From Chelonoidis abingdonii (Eukaryota > Chordata > Testudines > Testudinidae): a DNA stretch of 64,000 nucleotides. This document shows, in pieces, positions 33,701 through 45,336 of this stretch. Location: assembly GCF_003597395.2 (NCBI RefSeq), contig NC_133771.1:56823464-56887463 (forward strand). The letters are read 5' to 3'. The position numbers and the translations under genes were made by a program. Within the stretch, counting starts at the first letter, position 1. Each line of letters opens with the position of its first letter. The notes below the pieces were generated by a model. That model searched no databases. It was not told the DNA's origin and saw nothing but the letters and a program-made list of their open reading frames with translations.

Positions 33701-34788
33701 GAACTGTCAATAGATTTTTGAACCATCCTCTAGAATTCTATAGCTAACATAAATTTCTTGTTTTCTACAGGATAGTTTAAAGAACATATAGAAAATTTAT
33801 TATTTCCTCTTGCATTCTCTAGATTTTTTTAAGGGAATTTGCTGAGCTTTCTAATCCGCTCAAATTTCAAGACTTTTCTACATGAACAAAACATTTATGA
33901 CTGTGAACAAAAATTAGAAAACATCCTTTATAGTATCTGTCAATGACTAAACCTTATGGTTTTAACAGAAAACTAAAGTATAAATTGCATCTATAGAGGT
34001 GGCTGTTATATAATAAACAACCTGTTAAGGAATATTATGATTCCAATACCTTATGTTTGATAATAACAATCTCTCTGTTTAGTGATATTACTAGCTATTT
34101 TTACTAACATCTAAAAAGTAAATCTCAGTTTCACAAAATCATTATTATTTCACAGAAAATATATTGTATTTTAATGTTGTATTTAATACAATTATTAGGT
34201 TAGGATGCATATTTGCTCTGCAATTTCAGTTTCCTCATCAGCATCATAACTAAAGTTTATAGTAATCATTCACAGAAAAAAGTAAAGGATTGCAGACAAC
34301 TTGGTTTGTTTCAAAGTTGAAATGAAATGTAAAGGACTGAATTACAAAATGTGTATAAATTGTTTATAGGTAAGTGAAATTATGCTCAATTTTGTGTTTC
34401 TTAATGTTACACTGCATTGTATGCCATCAGAAGATAGACAGGATTTCAACTAGCATACATATATTCATTTGTAAGAAGTATGGAGAAGAGGACTGTATAT
34501 AGCTCAATGGGTTATATTTTTTCACTTCCAGAGCTGTGGGTCCAAATGTGGTTGAGTGCCTGGTGAAGTAAGATGGTCATTATTCTACATTACAAAACCA
34601 TAACACAGTTCAGCAAAAAGTCTAGGATTAGCGTAGCAATTATGATAATCATGGCTAATGTTTATTGACAGAGCTTTGAAGTTCACATTATACAGTGCCT
34701 CCATGTATAATTGACCCTGCTTGTGATTACAGGAGGGTTTGAACCTAGGTCCTTCGGTGCTAAAACTTTATTTCAGTGAGAGGACTAA
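33701..34788 (+). other. ADGRB3 intron, no recognised element
   Basis: AT-rich intron. A weakly tRNA-like stretch at about 34500-34557 (TAGCTCAATGGG ... GGTCCAAATG) could be a SINE scrap; too decayed to call. Confidence 0.5.
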
Positions 34789-35076
34789 GGGCTTGTCTAC
34801 ACTAAATTTGCGCCACTGTGAACAAAGCAGTGGCATCAATTTAGCAGGTCTGGTGAAGATGCGATGAGTCAATGGGAGAGCACTCTACCGTCAACTTCAG
34901 AACTCCACCTCCCCGACAGCTGGAAGTTAAGTCTGCAGAAGAGCACCTCCCACTGACACAGCATGGTGTAGACACCTTGTTAGGTCGATGTAAGCTACGT
35001 CGCTCAGGGTGTGATTTTTTTCACCCCCCTGAGCGACCTAAGTTATATCAACTTAAGTGGCAGTGTAGATCAGGCC
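34789..35076. mobile_element. Harbinger-type MITE with TAA target duplication
   Basis: Left end GGGCTTGTCTACACT and the reverse complement of the right end GGCCTGATCTACACT match in 12 of 15. The 3-bp duplication TAA at 34786-34788 and 35077-35079 suits PIF/Harbinger elements. Inside, GTCGCTCAGGGTGTGA pairs with TCACCCCCCTGAGCGAC as a hairpin. Non-coding. Confidence 0.8.
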
Positions 35077-35090
35077 TAAGGTCCGAGCAA

Positions 35091-35237
35091 AGCACTTAAG
35101 CACATGCTTAACTTTAAGTCCATCCATATTTAGCAAAGTATTTAAGCATGTATTTACCTTTAAACATATGATTAAATCCCATTGACTTCACTGGGACCTA
35201 AGCAGATACTTAAATGCTTTGGTGAATCAAGGCCTAT
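35091..35237. repeat. Palindromic-family repeat, well preserved
   Basis: AGCAAAGCACTTAAGCACAT and later CTTAAATGCTTTGGTGAATC are the two arms. ATCCCATTGACTTCACTGGG lies between them, with a second internal GCAAAGTATTTAAGCATG unit. Confidence 0.7.
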
Positions 35238-35307
35238 ATTCTTCAGGGCTTGTTTATCTGGTACATTAGTCTGCACCAGCAGGGGTATAAATTCTAATGC
35301 ACATGAT

Positions 35308-35880
35308 CAGGGCCAGATTAACTCTCCTGTGGGACCAGGGCTATTGATTTTGTGGGGCCCCTGGGGATTTGGAGTAGGGGAATGTGCTCAGGGCTGGGGC
35401 AGGGGATTGGGTGCAGAAGGGGGTGCAGCTCCAGCTGGGGGGTGGGCTCGGAGGTGGGAACAGGGATGGGATGGGGGTTGGGGTGCAGCAGGAGGTTCGG
35501 GGTGTGGGCTCTGGGTGAGAGTTTGGGTTCAGGAGGAGGCTCCAGGCTGGAGTAAGGGATTGAGGTGCAGGAGGGGATGTGGAGTGCAGGACCCAGCCAG
35601 GAGGCACTTACCTTGGGCATTTCCTGATCGACGGTGCAGTAGGACTAAGGCAGGATCCCTGCCTGCTCTGGCTCTGTGCTGCTTTTCTCCCTGAGGTGGA
35701 TGGCATGTCCAGCTCCTAGGCAGAGGGGCCAGGGCGCTCTGCACAATTCACACTGCCCATGCCCACAGATGCCGCCACCGCAGCTCCCATTGGCTGTGGT
35801 ACCAGGCCAATGGGAGCTGCAGAGCCAGCGTTGGGGGTGGGGACAGTGCACAGAAATTCCCTGAACGCCCCTCAAAAAGT
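35308..35880 (+). mobile_element. GC-rich hAT-like repeat, right end not seen
   Basis: Starts CAGGGCCAGATTAACTCTCC, a hAT-type end. The body is G-rich on the plus strand with repeated GGGGTGCAG/GGGCTCTGG text. Near 35777 a hairpin pairs CAGCTCCCATTGGCTG with CCAATGGGAGCTG. No matching right terminal repeat is visible, so it is truncated. The 170-codon plus frame and several minus frames come from G/C skew and are not genes. Confidence 0.65.
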
Positions 35881-37435
35881 TTCAAAAAGTACTTGCTGTT
35901 CTGATGTATGTGAACATTCAGACTAATAGTGTGAAATCCATAAAAATAGCTGTACTGCAGTGACAACACTTGGATGTATTAATAGATGTAAAGACTGTTG
36001 GCCAATTTCTGCTGTCCTTATTTGAATTTTGTAGTGTCTTAGCCAGTGATTAGCCTTTGGCCATGCTTACTTGTATTCCATAGTATCTACCCAGCAATCA
36101 ACAAGGCAGTCTTCAGAGTGAGAGTGGCAGAATCTGGCCCCTACATCAGCAATATTTCTGTGTATCTCAGTTTGTTGTCATGGGTGTGAACCATTCTGTG
36201 GATTTTGGTCAGCAGAGTATTAAGTCACTTACTAGAAGAGGGCTAATTATCAGTGGACTCCTTTCACTGCACAAAAACTTTCACTATATGTGAGAGATTG
36301 GTAAAAGAGCTTAGTCTTGAAACTTTAACATAAGATGTTCAAAAAGATTTTAATTCAATTTATTGCCTACAGTGTTATGCTTCTAATTCCCAATCACGAG
36401 GGTATCTAAAATCCACTGAGGTCCCAAAGTTATACTCTCTTGTTTCATTATAAGATTAGTTTATTCTAGCCACATGGAGAAGTAGCATGTATTCCATTTC
36501 TCGGTTATCTTATCACAATTATATTTATCTTCCAGTTATTCGGGGTTATATTGTGTCTTTGCTTTACCATGTGCCATGTTGCAGTCGATTCTAGTCTGGC
36601 ACTGCCTCCCTGGAGTTACTGATACAATTTTCATTGAATTTTTTTTTTAAATCACTTCACAGTCTCTGTATGAGTTAGTCTGATTGAATTCCATTGAAAG
36701 ATAAATGCTAGATGCCAGTGTTATGTTCTCTATCATTTGACTGAAGGAATATACTTACTATGAATGCAGTTTCACAGCAACAACAAACAAGAATGAAATA
36801 TTTAAAATAACTGATTTATTTTTTATTTTCTTAAGTTCTGAATATTTTTTAAAGATAGTAAGGACAATGTTTATATTACTTACCACTTAATATGATTAGA
36901 AGACCTTTTTCTTAAACTTATTCTCTGCAGGATGACCAGGCTTAATAAGAATAATACAAATATATCTCAGGATTTAAACATGGAAGGTAATATGCTAGAT
37001 GAACAGCTTCAAGAAAAGCAATTTAACTAAAAATGTACTCAGCTGAATAGCTGCCAGATTATGGTTCAACAGATTTTTAGCTATAGCATTGTGTATTTGT
37101 GATGATTTTTTAATGTTATCATCATCTTCTCTGATAATGTTGAGTAAGAGACATTTCCTGTATAGCTAGTTAGTTAAATGTAAAATACATATGTATTGAA
37201 GTGCATGAGCTGGGGATAACATCCTACAATCCATTCCATTATTCTGAGTAATGGAGAAAATGATATTATAATTCTAAATTCCACATGCTATGCTTATTAT
37301 TCCCATTACATCTGTTATCCTAATGGTAGAATTTGAAGCTTGGCTTTCCCCTCTGCCCTCCACTATTCTGTGAGAGAAAGGCAAAATGCTTGTCTTTTAA
37401 GTTACTGACTTGCTCTTGCATATCTCAAAAGTAAG
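35881..37435 (+). other. ADGRB3 intron with one exon-like segment
   Basis: Mostly AT-rich and unremarkable. At 36931-36986 a good acceptor (TTATTCTCTGCAG) and a donor (GAAG|GTAATA) bracket 56 bases; see findings. Its phase does not fit ADGRB3 continuation. Confidence 0.5.
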
Positions 37436-37510
37436 TATGTGCCTAACTTTAAGCTTGTGACTTCAATGGGACTACTCATATGCTTAAAATTAGGCACAGG
37501 GATTGGGACC
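37436..37510. repeat. Palindromic-family repeat, short form
   Basis: GTATGTGCCTAACTTTAAGC pairs with GCTTAAAATTAGGCAC around GTGACTTCAATGGGACTAC. A nearly complete inverted repeat. Confidence 0.75.
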
Positions 37511-38539
37511 ATAGGGCCAGACTCTGTCCATCCTTAGTGACATGGACTATTATCTTCCTCCACAAATAGGCACGCTGATTTTAATGGCACTACTTAATAG
37601 ATCACACATAGGCACACATAGAGCAAAGCATTACTCTAGTTGTGAATAAACAAAGCAGAATTGGGTTCATAACGACCTTTCGATGTGTGATAAAATTAGA
37701 GCTAATCAGATATGAAAATGTCTGTTTGGAAAGCAGGGGAGTCATTTGTTTAATCTTATATTTCTCTAGATTTATTCAGAGTAATAAGAATGCCTATCCT
37801 TTCACTCTAGGCACCCTTAATATAACGTAAAATACAAATTTGTCAAATATAGAATTCAGGTGTAGATACCCAGCACAAAGATATAAAAATCTGATCTGAG
37901 TGACTTTTGACCTCATTAAAACTACCCACTGTCATGCAGCCAGTAATATAAGGAATCCAGTCTGAAGAGTAGAATGGGTTGTGTTCATGAAACACTTTTA
38001 ATCTCTTTCTAGGTGAATGATACTTTGCAGCATGTACACTATGTTGAAAAAAGTAAATGTTCCTTTTTAATGTAAATCTGTATTCCTAAATCCCCTTTTC
38101 TTCTCTCCTCCCTGTGCATGGCCACCTGTCATTTAGGCACGTGAAGTTCTGTGGCTCCAGAAAGCAGCAAAGTAGCAGTAAGCCTAAATCTAGAATATAA
38201 AATGCTCCCACGTACACATTAATCATAAATCAAAAAAGAAGGATGTAAACGTTATTTAGATCTTACAGCAGCAGCAGTAAGTGCCATTATAATTTGGATG
38301 TTATGCACATGTTTACTCTGCTACTCCATAGCAAGACATAATCAGCTTAGTGCACTATATATCAGATGCTGCATATTCTTAACATTAAAGAACAGATAGA
38401 TATCTTGAAATAAGACACACCAATGTGAATTCTATTATAACCACTTCACTGTGAGTGCAGGAGGAGAAACGTGCCAGGCCACCAAATGTCACAGTGATCC
38501 AGTGGTTCATGCAAGATTTAGAACACAAGGTTCTAGAGC
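37511..38539 (+). other. ADGRB3 intron, no recognised element
   Basis: AT-rich, with a short CAGCAGCAG run at about 38269. Nothing else recognised. Confidence 0.55.
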
Positions 38540-38947
38540 TGGTTGGGAAATGGATTTTTGGTACCATATGAAATTCTAACATTTTAAAATTTGCTTTTGT
38601 TCCAATTCAGAATGTAAAGTCAAAATTTACTGTGAAACAACATTTCTGAAATATTTCATTTTGGACTCATAGTAATGACCTTATTGAAATGAAACCAGTT
38701 GTGTTTCAATGAGGTTGGAACATTTCATTTTGACTGAAACGTTTTGACTTTTATATGACATTGAACATTTCCACTTCATTATAAGTAAGTGAAAAATTCT
38801 GACTTTATAGAAGCAATGTTTTGACCTTATCAATACTAAACATTTCAATATTTACCTGTACAAAATTCTGATGACATTGACATACTCCAGCAAAATGCTT
38901 TGAATCAGCATTTTCCAGTGGAAAACTGTTCTGTCAGAAAAGTTTTG
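38540..38947. repeat. Degenerate A/T-run repeat with GAAACATTTC-like blocks
   Basis: Blocks such as AACATTTCTGAAATATTTC, TTTCATTTTGACTGAAACG and CATTTCAATATTT recur in both orientations, as in 51840-52620 and 53320-53640. It looks like a decayed array or an old transposon body. Limits are approximate. Confidence 0.45.
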
Positions 38948-39115
38948 CAGGACTGCCCAGAGGATTCAGGGGGCCTGGGGCAAAAGCAATTTCGGGGGCT
39001 CCTTCCATAAAAAAGTTGCAATATTATAGAATACTATATTCTCGTGGGGGCCCCTGTGGGTCCTAGGGCCTGGGGCAAATTGCCCCACTTGCCCCCTCAT
39101 GTCTGGGCAGCCCTG
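38948..39115. mobile_element. hAT-type MITE (168 bp)
   Basis: Inverted ends CAGGACTGCCCAGA and the reverse complement of CAGGGCTGCCCAGA, 13 of 14 equal. The 8-bp target duplication is AAGTTTTG at 38940-38947 and AAATTTTG at 39116-39123 (7 of 8). The interior repeats GGGCCTGGGGCAAA near both ends. Non-coding. Confidence 0.88.
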
Positions 39116-39289
39116 AAATTTTGACCAGTTCTAAAAGGTTCTTCTGGGTCTCAGCCTTTTTCTCTAACCACTAGAATTATAGGCCTCCTAAGAGTCTGGA
39201 AATAGAGGGCTGTCCTATTTACTTCAACTGATATTTAGCAGAGATAAGGCTCAGTTCTTCTAGTCTTCTTTTTGACAAAAAGAAAACAG

Positions 39290-40045
39290 AGTATAGTAAG
39301 ATGAGGCCCTGAGACATAAACCCTTGGTACCAGAGACCCGGTATGAGGCCTGAGGCCTGAACTGAAGTAATGGTCAAGACATTGCTAACATACAGCAAAG
39401 TTAGGCTGTGACCCAGAGGCAGGCCCTGCTCACAGAAGTTGGCAAATGCATATACACATGTAAGTACTAATAAGATGAACGTATGCCAGGATGGCATCCA
39501 CACAGATAACAAGGAACAGGCAGACCCAGTCTAAAGACAGTATAAAAGGACAATATGATGGATAAACAATATGAAAGAACAATGCAATGGATAGACAATA
39601 TGATACATAGACGATATAAAAGGACAATACGATAAATAAACAGTATGATGGATAAACTTATTTGTTCTAATCAATCTGCACCACTAGAAAGACAACACTG
39701 TAATGCATAGAGGGGCTGTACCTCAGTGCATTCAGTGATGCAGAACAAGTTTGTACCTGGGTATAAGAATACATCCCTGAGTGGATGTCTTTGTCTGGCC
39801 TAGAGGGGAGTGGCAAATCCTGTCACTGACTGAGCCAGTCCGTTATCAGGGAGCACATATGTAGTAGGAAAACTGTAAATATCTGATTTTAGAGACTGTG
39901 TTTCATTTGACTATAAACCTGCCCGGGTGCCTTCATACCTTATTAGAGTCTTTGGTCATTGGGGGTTCTCTCAGGGTCTGCTGTGCCAGCGATCTCCAGA
40001 GCCGTGGCAGCACACAGAAGGAACACACACATGCAGCTGACTGAT
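39290..40045 (+). mobile_element. Probable endogenous retroviral LTR (solo)
   Basis: The order of signals suggests an LTR: TGAGGCCCTGAGACATAAAC near the left, a TATAAAAGG box at 39540, a short tandem array, a second TATAAACC at 39911, and a C/T-rich stretch with GGGTCTGCTGTGCC ending near ACACAGAAGGAACACACA. No gag, pol or env is seen on either side. No target duplication could be fixed, so the limits and the LTR call are tentative. Confidence 0.4.
39535..39655 (+). repeat. Short imperfect tandem array
   Basis: Four units of the form (TATAAAA)GGACAATATGATGGATAAACA with variations, at about 39538, 39568, 39597 and 39613-39655. Confidence 0.7.
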
Positions 40046-43000
40046 ATCAGCATTGAACAGAGCAGAGTACCACACAGGCAGTGTCTGACAACAAAGGGTA
40101 ATGTCACAGTTCTTCCTTGTGCTTCTATTTTGTTGTTGTTTTAAAGACCCACAAAAGTTACCGGCTCTTATACAGATGCTGAGGGAGGTGATGGAGAATG
40201 TGCAAGGAAACTTCACCTTTGTGCAGCCTGCACAAAGGCTTGTTACTGTTGCAGCCCTTGAGCTCAGGACAGCAGAGAGACTGCTTCCCAAGTTAGCCTC
40301 CAGGGGTGCCTGAAACCCTTAAGGAGGCAGTAAGGGTTTGGGAGGAGTTGTCCTCTAACACATGGTGCATCCTATTGTCCGTGTTCCCCTGAGACCTCTT
40401 CCACGCATGTCAAGCAAGGCCTACACCTACACAGCTCCCTGGCACACTGTCCTGTCTAGAGACACTATTTTTCCACAAACTCTGCATGGGCTTCTGCATT
40501 GCCTCAAACTCAGGCCATTGTCTAAATGCCACATTCTGGCCTTGTGTAATGTGTTTTACCCCTGTGATTTATCAAGGATTTTCAGTTGGCTATGATTAGT
40601 GTTATGGTTTCTGAAACAGTGTATATCACAGAAACTAGGAGATTATGGATATATATTCTGTGGACAGGAATAAGTTATAAATTTCCATAAATAATGTTTG
40701 ATTCAGTAGCCTAAAATATCAGCTACATTTTAATATTCACCCTGAAATTGCTGAAAATGTCTTTTAACAATATGTATTTTATAAAAACAAACTGCTGCAG
40801 CATGCTCAAATATCATGGAACCAAACTGACGCAACTCCATTCAGAAAGACTCAGCTTTCAAGACAGACTCCTATGAATAAAAGAAAGCTGGCCTTCTGTA
40901 CTCACTATTTAAGGTATCTTGGACACCATGGGCACCATTTACTATTAGGAAGTAAAAATAATCAAATATTTTAAAATAGCAGAAAGATAAACTAAACTGA
41001 TGCAGGAGAATAGGTTCACAAGCAACCTCAGAAATTTCTTCTTGCATGGTAGGACTTTCCAACTTGGTTGTTCCTATTGTCATGAATACTAGGCATTCCA
41101 TTGCAGAATTATTCTCAGAATACAAAAAATAAAATCTTAGAGACAGCAATAATCTCTTGAAGAGGACTAAGAAAGATCAAATATAGAACAGAATAACTAT
41201 AATTTATTGTGGTTACTTGGTAGCAATATGTCTTATTTGGAGCTACCTTGGGACATGTATTGGGGATGCAGTGGTGGCCACCTTCTGAATATTTGTGGTT
41301 CCACTCAGAAACAGAGTATAAAAATGGCAAAATGTCTACCATTTATATCCATTTCTTCATTCTCGAAGTAACATGTTACAGAGCTGGACAAGTGTGTTAC
41401 ATTTTCTGGTCACAGTAAAATCTTCAGGTTGCCACCAGAATATTTTTTGTGCAATTTCTATTCTCATTACAAGCTTTGTCACGAGGCAGAATAATTACAG
41501 AGTTCAATATATATTGCCCTTATATTATGTCATTCTTGTTACGAAGCAGAGATTGTAAGGAAAGTAGAAAATAGTACACTATCAATCCATTCTCATGACA
41601 ACAATTGTAATGAGAACATAAAGTGGGCTGATATTATTTCATTTTCATGACATTCTGAGGACAGTAATTTTGTGGTCCTCCACAAATGCTGTACTTGAGA
41701 TTGAACTGAGATCACAAGCTATGTTTAAAAGCAAATGTAGACTCTGTATTCTTTACTACTAACATGCACGCAGATTCAGTCTCCTACATAAAGAATAGAT
41801 ATTTGAGAACGCCTACATTTTTAGAGCAGCATTTTCTGTGTTCTTTTAAACAGTGCTGTTTTTCACAGAGTTCTATAACTAGCATAACAAGTGTGGGCCA
41901 CTTATCAGTTTATATGGGTGAGGAATCAATCAGACTAAATATTCTGGCTTTATAGCTCCCCAGTCATATTTTCTTAATAATGAGGTGGTCTGAAATTTGT
42001 GAAGCAGAAAATCCAGCCTCATTCTGCTTTGTAACAAAAACAAAGACCAACCTTCAGAGATTTATTAAAAACAATTGAATCTCAATATTTCTGATTGCCT
42101 CTTAAATCATCTCCATAATGCCTAAAAACTCAAAAGTAACCGTTCTGCTGTCTATTTTTCTTAATTTGATTGTATAATGTCTTCTGAAACTCATGAAGAG
42201 CTAGAACTGAATGGTTCACATTGCATCTCTTTTCTCCACCTCCAGAACTGGCACCTTTATTTACCTATGTATTAAAATTAACTTAACAAGACAGATAACA
42301 CTCACACATACCAAGTCAAACCCATTAAGGTGCTAACATCCTGTTTGCAAGAATTACCTGTGTCAGCAGACAGGACTACATAGCAAGAAAACTAATTAAC
42401 AATAAAACATTATCAGAAGCATTATAACAAGACTTTCATGAATTATGCTTTACAAATATTCAAATTCTGTTTCTCTGTGCCATGCACTGAATAATTCCAT
42501 ACACTATGAAGTTTGTTTTGTGGTCGGTCCTATTTCAACCCTCCCTTAAATCTCATATTTTAGCCTCTTTTATTGGTGTACAGCATAGGGCATAAATTCT
42601 GATAATCGTTAAATCAATTTTTTTTATTTTTTTCTTACATTTTATGCAGTCTTTCCAAAAGGATGTATAAAAATAATGAAATTTTAATTTGAGGGATATT
42701 TTGCCCTTTACGATAATGTAATCAGTGAAACGTATGGAAACTCCCAAGCAGCTACTTTGAGTGGTAAAAAGGCATTGAATAACATTTAAAGATAGTATTT
42801 ATTTTTCAGAAACCTGTTCTGGTAACCCAATAATTCAATATTTAATTATTTTGCCCTTGGATATTAAATCAGTTAACTTAGAAATATTTAGCTAAGTTTA
42901 ACTTTTGAACTAATTGTATGTGCTATTTTCTGAGCATTTTGAATATCAGCATATGGTTTGGTTTCGGGTTTTGTTTTTGTTTTTTACAACTGAAGTTAAA

Positions 43001-43149
43001 GTACTTTGTGTTTTCCTCTTGCTTTTCAAAAGGTAGAAAACACTGTTATTTACAAATTGTGATGTCAGCGATGGTTGTCACATTTTCCATTGCTTGCAGT
43101 GCAGCTGTAGCCTTCGTAATTAAATTATGGTGGATGAATGAGAAACAAA
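40046..43149 (+). other. ADGRB3 intron, no recognised element
   Basis: A frame at 40101-40313 (70 codons, MLREVMENVQGN region) follows an acceptor-like TTTTAAAG but matches no protein I know. The rest is AT-rich with overlapping short frames on both strands. No exon is supported. Confidence 0.5.
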
Positions 43150-43316
43150 GTCCCAGTTTAGCAAAGCACTTAGGCACATGCTTAATTTTAAGTATGTGAA
43201 AAATCCCATTAACTTCAAACTAGATAACTTTAACTGAATATCTCCATGTTAAATTAATGATTTTTTTTTTACGTCAGTGAGTCTATTTAAGCACCTACTT
43301 TGCTGGATTGGGACAT
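43150..43316. repeat. Palindromic-family repeat, full arms
   Basis: AGTTTAGCAAAGCACTTAGG and GGCACATGCTTAATTTTAAG pair with ATTTAAGCACCTACTTTGCTGG. ATCCCATTAACTTCAA marks the core. About 60 bp of unrelated AT-rich sequence sits between the core and the right arm. Confidence 0.7.
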
Positions 43317-44124
43317 TGTTTTTCATTTATCCACCAAAAGAAAACTTAGCTCCAGGAGGCAGTTAACACAGGTCCCAACATTGGAGGAAATGTTTGAAAT
43401 AAACAATGTACCTAATGTCAGAGTACCCATTTTTGACCAGGCAGTAAAATATGTGAGTCCTGAGTAAGGACAGAGTAACTTATCTTGTATGAAAGCTCTG
43501 CTTCTCTACATTGTAATCATTCCCAAGTGAAGATATCTAACCTGATGCAAACACAAGCAGATGCATGACAATGTTAAAATATAGTACATATATTCAAAAG
43601 TTTATATGTTGATTCTCAAATTGAGATTTGCTTTTGTAGGAAAATAAATAATATTCCAGCTATATAGTTTCATTGTCCATCGTAGAACGTACTTTCTGTT
43701 TCATCAATGGGGAAAACAATGCAAAAATAAAAAGACCTGGAGTACAGTTCTACTGTGGAAAGTGACTCTGCAAGTGGCATCCTGGAGTTCCATATTTACT
43801 GTCTTTCCATGCCTTCCATTTCACATTGGCTTACTTTTTAAGTAAAAGATTATTCTTTCTAACCACCAGCTGTAAAAATCAGCATGCAGTCTGAAAGTCA
43901 AGCTATGTTTCGTCTGGGTCATCAATAATTCTGTCCTGTTTGAGATGTGCCATAGAAGTGGCAAAGGTGCACCTGTACATCCTGAGGTAAAGAGTCTTCT
44001 TTGGAACAGTTACACAATTCTGCAGCTGCTGCTCTCCTGTTCACTTTCCTTTAGCTGTATGTGCTCTTCAGCATGAACAAGAGTAAAAATGATAACATGT
44101 ACTACTTAAGTACAGTGTTTTACA
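43317..44124 (+). other. ADGRB3 intron, no recognised element
   Basis: Nothing recognised. Confidence 0.55.
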
Positions 44125-44241
44125 TGTTATATCCTCGGGGGCAGCTGGTTTAGGAAGAAATCACTTGAGGCCAGACAGCAGACAGCTAACAAAACTACCA
44201 TTTATTTACAGACACAGAGCTCGCCTAACCAGCCGAAGCTG

Positions 44242-44342
44242 NNNNNNNNNNNNNNNNNNNNNNNNNNNNNNNNNNNNNNNNNNNNNNNNNNNNNNNNNNN
44301 NNNNNNNNNNNNNNNNNNNNNNNNNNNNNNNNNNNNNNNNNN
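44242..44342. other. Assembly gap (101 N)
   Basis: Run of N at the LTR/gag boundary of the Gypsy element. Frames of 78 and 128 codons reported across it are artefacts of translated N. Confidence 0.99.
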
Positions 44343-44645
44343 ATCTTCTTTTTGGTCTCTTTTGTGAAACCGATATCTTTCAGCAATTACCAGTGGTTTG
44401 AGGGAAAAATGAGACCCCAGGATTCCCACAATGTCACTGTAAGATTTAGTCTGAGGCTTAACAGGGTGTAGAAAGCTGCGTAGCAGGGAGTAGGTTTTAG
44501 CCCCTACAACACTTAAGAATATTGGCACCTTCTTCTCTTCTGTAATGTCATTTGCAATAATAAAAAGCTCAAAAAGCTCAGTATACACGTCACTGCACTA
44601 TATTCTCATCAAAAGGTTCCAGTGGCCTGATCAGAGTAGCCATGA
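44343..44645 (-). pseudogene. Gypsy gag remnant
   Basis: The minus strand starts MATLIRPLEPFDENIVQ, then loses one base (about 44594) and continues in another frame with YTELFELFIIANDI, VVGAKTYSLLRSF and LVIAERYRFHKRDQKE up to the gap. These blocks are typical of Ty3/gypsy Gag of the Mag-like type (the YRFHKR region lies before the zinc knuckle). It encodes the capsid N-terminal part only. Dead by frameshift and truncation. Confidence 0.8.
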
Positions 44646-44767
44646 TTTTTAGTTTCACTTTCACAGTCAGTGCAAACAAGCAGTTTTTTTGTTTGTTTGT
44701 TCTTTACCTTGACTTCTACTTCCTTCTGTTACTGGAGCAGCACCGGAATCCCACTGTCGTTGCCACT

Positions 44768-44955
44768 TGTTATATCCTTGGGGGCAGCCAGTTTAGGAAG
44801 AAATCACTTGAGGCCAGACAGCAGACAGCTAACAAAACTACCATTTATTTACAGACACAAAGCTCACCTAACCGGCCGAAGCTGGCTGGGCTATCCCCTA
44901 ATAATCTAACTCAGCTGCCATAGGAACAAAAACCATGACAACCAAATACACAACA
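44768..44955 (-). repeat. LTR of the deleted Gypsy element (5' LTR in element sense)
   Basis: 188 bp. The plus strand begins TGTTATATCCTTGG and ends AATACACAACA. It matches 44125-44241 over the part before the gap with few differences. A TTTATTTACAGAC segment is shared. Confidence 0.85.
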
Positions 44956-44989
44956 TTATATCTGTGGATCTCAGAATATATTATGAAGG

Positions 44990-45145
44990 AAAGTAAGTGT
45001 CATCATTACCTCCATATTACAAATGAGAAAACCAAGACACAGACTCACTCCCGTGACTGCCCCGTGTCGTAAATTAGGTCAGTGTCAGAGCAGAGAATGG
45101 AACATAGGTCTCCTGACTCCCAGTTCTAGTGTCAGTCTCTTGGAA
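44990..45145 (-). mobile_element. MIR-type SINE, minus orientation
   Basis: CATTACCTCCATATTACAAA, AAACCAAGACACAGACTCAC, GGAACATAGGTCTCCTGACT and CCCAGTTCTAG follow the reverse complement of MIR through its core and B-box head. It lies directly beside the deleted Gypsy element. Confidence 0.8.
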
Positions 45146-45269
45146 TGCACTGCCTTATCTTTGATATTAATCACAGTAGAAATATAGGGAAACAGATCTG
45201 GTGAATGAAGAAATATTGAGTAATATCTTTTCAGTCAGCTTTCTATCTTTAACTGTACTCCAAACCCTT

Positions 45270-45336
45270 TCAGAGCTTTGGGGATGAGCTATATGAGATA
45301 ATAGATCTTTTCCATCTCTAAATTCTGTGATTCAGA
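45270..45336 (+). mobile_element. CR1/L3-like LINE tail
   Basis: GATCTTTTCCATCTCTAAAT followed by TCTGTGATTC is the typical 3' end of an old CR1/L3-like LINE. Only the last 60-70 bp are seen. Confidence 0.55.

Larger units (their letters stand above)
44125..44955 (-). mobile_element. Internally deleted Gypsy LTR element
   Basis: Two direct repeats starting TGTTATATCC (44125 and 44768) are its LTRs, read on the minus strand as ending GGATATAACA. The right LTR spans 44768-44955 (188 bp); the left one runs into an N gap. TTACA before and TTATA after it form a 5-bp duplication with 4 of 5 equal. Between the LTRs only about 450 bp remain, holding the start of gag. Protease, reverse transcriptase, RNase H and integrase are absent, so this is a non-autonomous derivative unless the gap hides more. 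Confidence 0.8.

Noticed and set aside
35182..35694. 170-codon plus-strand frame and 100-codon minus-strand frame
   Set aside because: G/C-skewed hAT-like repeat; glycine- and proline-rich low-complexity translation on the two strands.
40101..40313. 70-codon frame after an acceptor-like TTTTAAAG
   Set aside because: No recognised protein; does not match the expected GPS/transmembrane exon of ADGRB3.
44165..44588. Open frames of 78 and 128 codons spanning N
   Set aside because: The gap is translated as X; only the gag part of the minus-strand frame is real and is listed as a pseudogene.
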